23,164 nt of DNA from JAVVUJ01 sp964582545 (GTDB taxonomy: Bacteria > Bacillota > Clostridia > Peptostreptococcales > Anaerovoracaceae): assembly GCA_964582545.1 (NCBI GenBank), contig CAZOSB010000035.1, forward strand, positions 1 through 23,164, given 5' to 3'. Position 1 is the first letter of the stretch, and the number at the start of each line of letters is the position of its first letter. The notes beneath the pieces are model-generated. The model worked only from the letters and a program-made list of their open reading frames with translations, did not search any database and was not told the DNA's origin. Both the position numbers and the translations under genes were made by a program. Shown piece after piece: positions 22,200-23,164 of this stretch.

Positions 22200-22829
22200 A
22201 TGATTTATTATAAAACTATAATGGGTGAAGGGTATTCAGAACAAATCATAGAAAAATCAAAATTTCTTTGTCATACCAAACCTGTGGAATCCAAAGAGGA
22301 AGCTGATGATTTTTTTTCGAATCTGCGGAAGAAATATAAGGATGCCACGCACAATGTGCCGGCTTTCATCTGTGGTGACAAAATGCAAATACAGTGGGCC
22401 AGCGACGATGGGGAACCTCAGGGGACGGCGGGAGCACCTATTGTTCAGATGCTGGCGAAGGAAGAAATTACGAATCTTGCCCTTGTGGTTACGAGATATT
22501 TTGGCGGAATCAAATTGGGTACAGGGGGGTTGGTAAGGGCCTATACCTCCACCGCAAAGTTAGCGGTGGAAAACGCGATGCCATGTGCGGTGACGGAGCA
22601 GCTGATCCTGAAAATTCAGGTGGAATACACTCACCTTGGAAGGTTGAAAAACCAGTCACAGGAAGGGTTGTACCAAATTGTAAAAGAGGAATTTCTCGAC
22701 AAAGTAATCCTCAGTATAACATGTGATCCTATAAAAAGACAAAACTTTCAGGATTTGATTTCTGATTTTACTTCCGGTAATTTTTTGATTTTATCAGAGG
22801 ATTCAGAGCTGGTAAAAAAGACCTTATAA
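22200..22829 (+). CDS. yigZ: YigZ/IMPACT family protein (YvyE-like)
   Basis: This 209-residue cytosolic protein has the N-terminal IMPACT (UPF0029) domain (about 1-130) with KSKFLCHTKPV, DATHNVPAFI, SDDGEPQGTAGAP, VVTRYFGGIKLGTGGLVRAY, and a C-terminal ferredoxin-like domain (about 135-200). The family is linked to translation regulation and to ribosome- or stalled-complex-related functions in eukaryotes; the bacterial role is not well defined. The start at 22200 has AAAGG 10 bases upstream. It lies 13 bases after hflX, so the two form an operon with a translation-related theme. Downstream only a weak AT-rich dyad (TAGAAA/TTTCTA near 22839-22864) is seen as possible terminator. Confidence 0.92.
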   Translation: MIYYKTIMGEGYSEQIIEKSKFLCHTKPVESKEEADDFFSNLRKKYKDATHNVPAFICGDKMQIQWASDDGEPQGTAGAPIVQMLAKEEITNLALVVTRYFGGIKLGTGGLVRAYTSTAKLAVENAMPCAVTEQLILKIQVEYTHLGRLKNQSQEGLYQIVKEEFLDKVILSITCDPIKRQNFQDLISDFTSGNFLILSEDSELVKKTL

Positions 22830-22872
22830 GTGGAAGCTAGAAAAATATTGGATAAAATTTCTAAATTATTTG

Positions 22873-22901
22873 TTGACAACTAGGGGAGGCTATGTTAGTA
22901 T
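22873..22901 (+). promoter_or_regulatory. promoter of tRNA-Asn
   Basis: A perfect TTGACA (22873-22878) is followed after 17 bp by TAGTAT (22896-22901), which is preceded by an extended -10 TG (22893-22894). The tRNA begins 29 bases after the -10. Confidence 0.8.
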
Positions 22902-22930
22902 AGTCTTCGGTTCACAAAATCGAAGGATGT

Positions 22931-23005
<75 letters not shown>

Positions 23006-23051
23006 AAATAAAAATAAAATAAAAAAAAAGAGAAAAATGTAAAAAAAGGTA

Positions 23052-23080
23052 TTGACAGACACGAAACAATGATGTATAGT
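23052..23080 (+). promoter_or_regulatory. promoter of tRNA-Val
   Basis: A perfect TTGACA (23052-23057) lies 17 bp from TATAGT (23075-23080, 5 of 6). The tRNA starts 34 bases downstream of the -10. This makes the second tRNA independent of the first. Confidence 0.82.
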
Positions 23081-23114
23081 AATTAACTGTGTCAAGTAGT
23101 TAGGAACACACCAT

Positions 23115-23164
23115 GGGCGCATAGCTCAGCTGGGAGAGCACCTGCCTTACAAGCAGGGGGTCAT
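23115..23164 (+). tRNA. tRNA-Val (anticodon TAC), cut by the window end
   Basis: The acceptor 5' strand GGGCGCA, the D arm GCTC...GAGC and the anticodon arm CCTGC-CTTACAA-GCAGG (anticodon TAC) are visible. The T arm and acceptor 3' strand lie beyond the window, so the cloverleaf cannot be closed here. Confidence 0.9.

Noticed and set aside
22394..22726. A 110-codon frame overlapping yigZ on the same strand
   Set aside because: It lies wholly inside a well-conserved gene in another frame, without a ribosome site; the Gly/Arg/Trp-rich product is typical of a frame-shadow.

Overview
The window is about 23 kb of AT-rich DNA with compact, mostly collinear housekeeping genes and strong Shine-Dalgarno sites. 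It looks like a chromosomal segment of an endospore-forming member of the Clostridia. The evidence is the YunB and YtaF sporulation proteins, a Bacillus-type CodY, the hslV-hslU-codY order, a clostridial-type S1 repeat protein and repeated use of TTG starts. I would not name a genus. I see no phage, insertion sequence, CRISPR array or rRNA.

Layout. 1-3.8 kb, + strand: the end of an S1 repeat protein with a clean terminator, a small Asn-rich lipoprotein, and RNase R with a lysine-rich N-terminal extension. 3.9-8.8 kb, - strand: a potassium-uptake block transcribed trkA, trkH (copy 1), trkH (copy 2), followed by a two-CBS-domain protein that meets rnr head-on at a shared hairpin. 8.8-9.15 kb: a 322-bp AT-rich divergent control region with recognisable promoters for trkA and for a metallo-beta-lactamase-fold hydrolase, two CodY-box-like sites and a 24-bp direct repeat. 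9.15-18.2 kb, + strand: the hydrolase, then yraN, yifB, dprA, topA, hslV, hslU and codY (DNA uptake and processing, topology, proteolysis, nutrient sensing). 18.3-20.6 kb: yunB, a Ca2+/cation antiporter, and ytaF on the opposite strand, whose 3' end overlaps the antiporter. 20.7-22.8 kb: hflX and yigZ. 22.9 kb to the end: tRNA-Asn(GTT) and the first part of tRNA-Val(TAC), each with its own TTGACA promoter.

How the genes fit together. The TrkA/TrkH/TrkH/CBS group is a potassium-transport unit, and CodY boxes at its promoter suggest nutrient control by the CodY encoded 9 kb away. yraN-yifB-dprA resembles the DNA-processing neighbourhood linked to transformation. HslVU is an ATP-dependent protease. 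YunB and YtaF belong to the mother-cell sporulation programme in Bacillus.

I found no wholly new multi-gene system. The most interesting signals are regulatory. Overlapping short leader ORFs with the only good ribosome site sit directly in front of an SD-less hflX and end at or within 4 bases of its ATG. Ribosome-binding-site/start modules are duplicated in front of yraN and the second trkH. Candidate CodY boxes flank the trk promoter. The second TrkH has unusual pore-loop sequences, and YtaF carries a complete EF-hand-type loop next to a calcium-exchanger-family gene.
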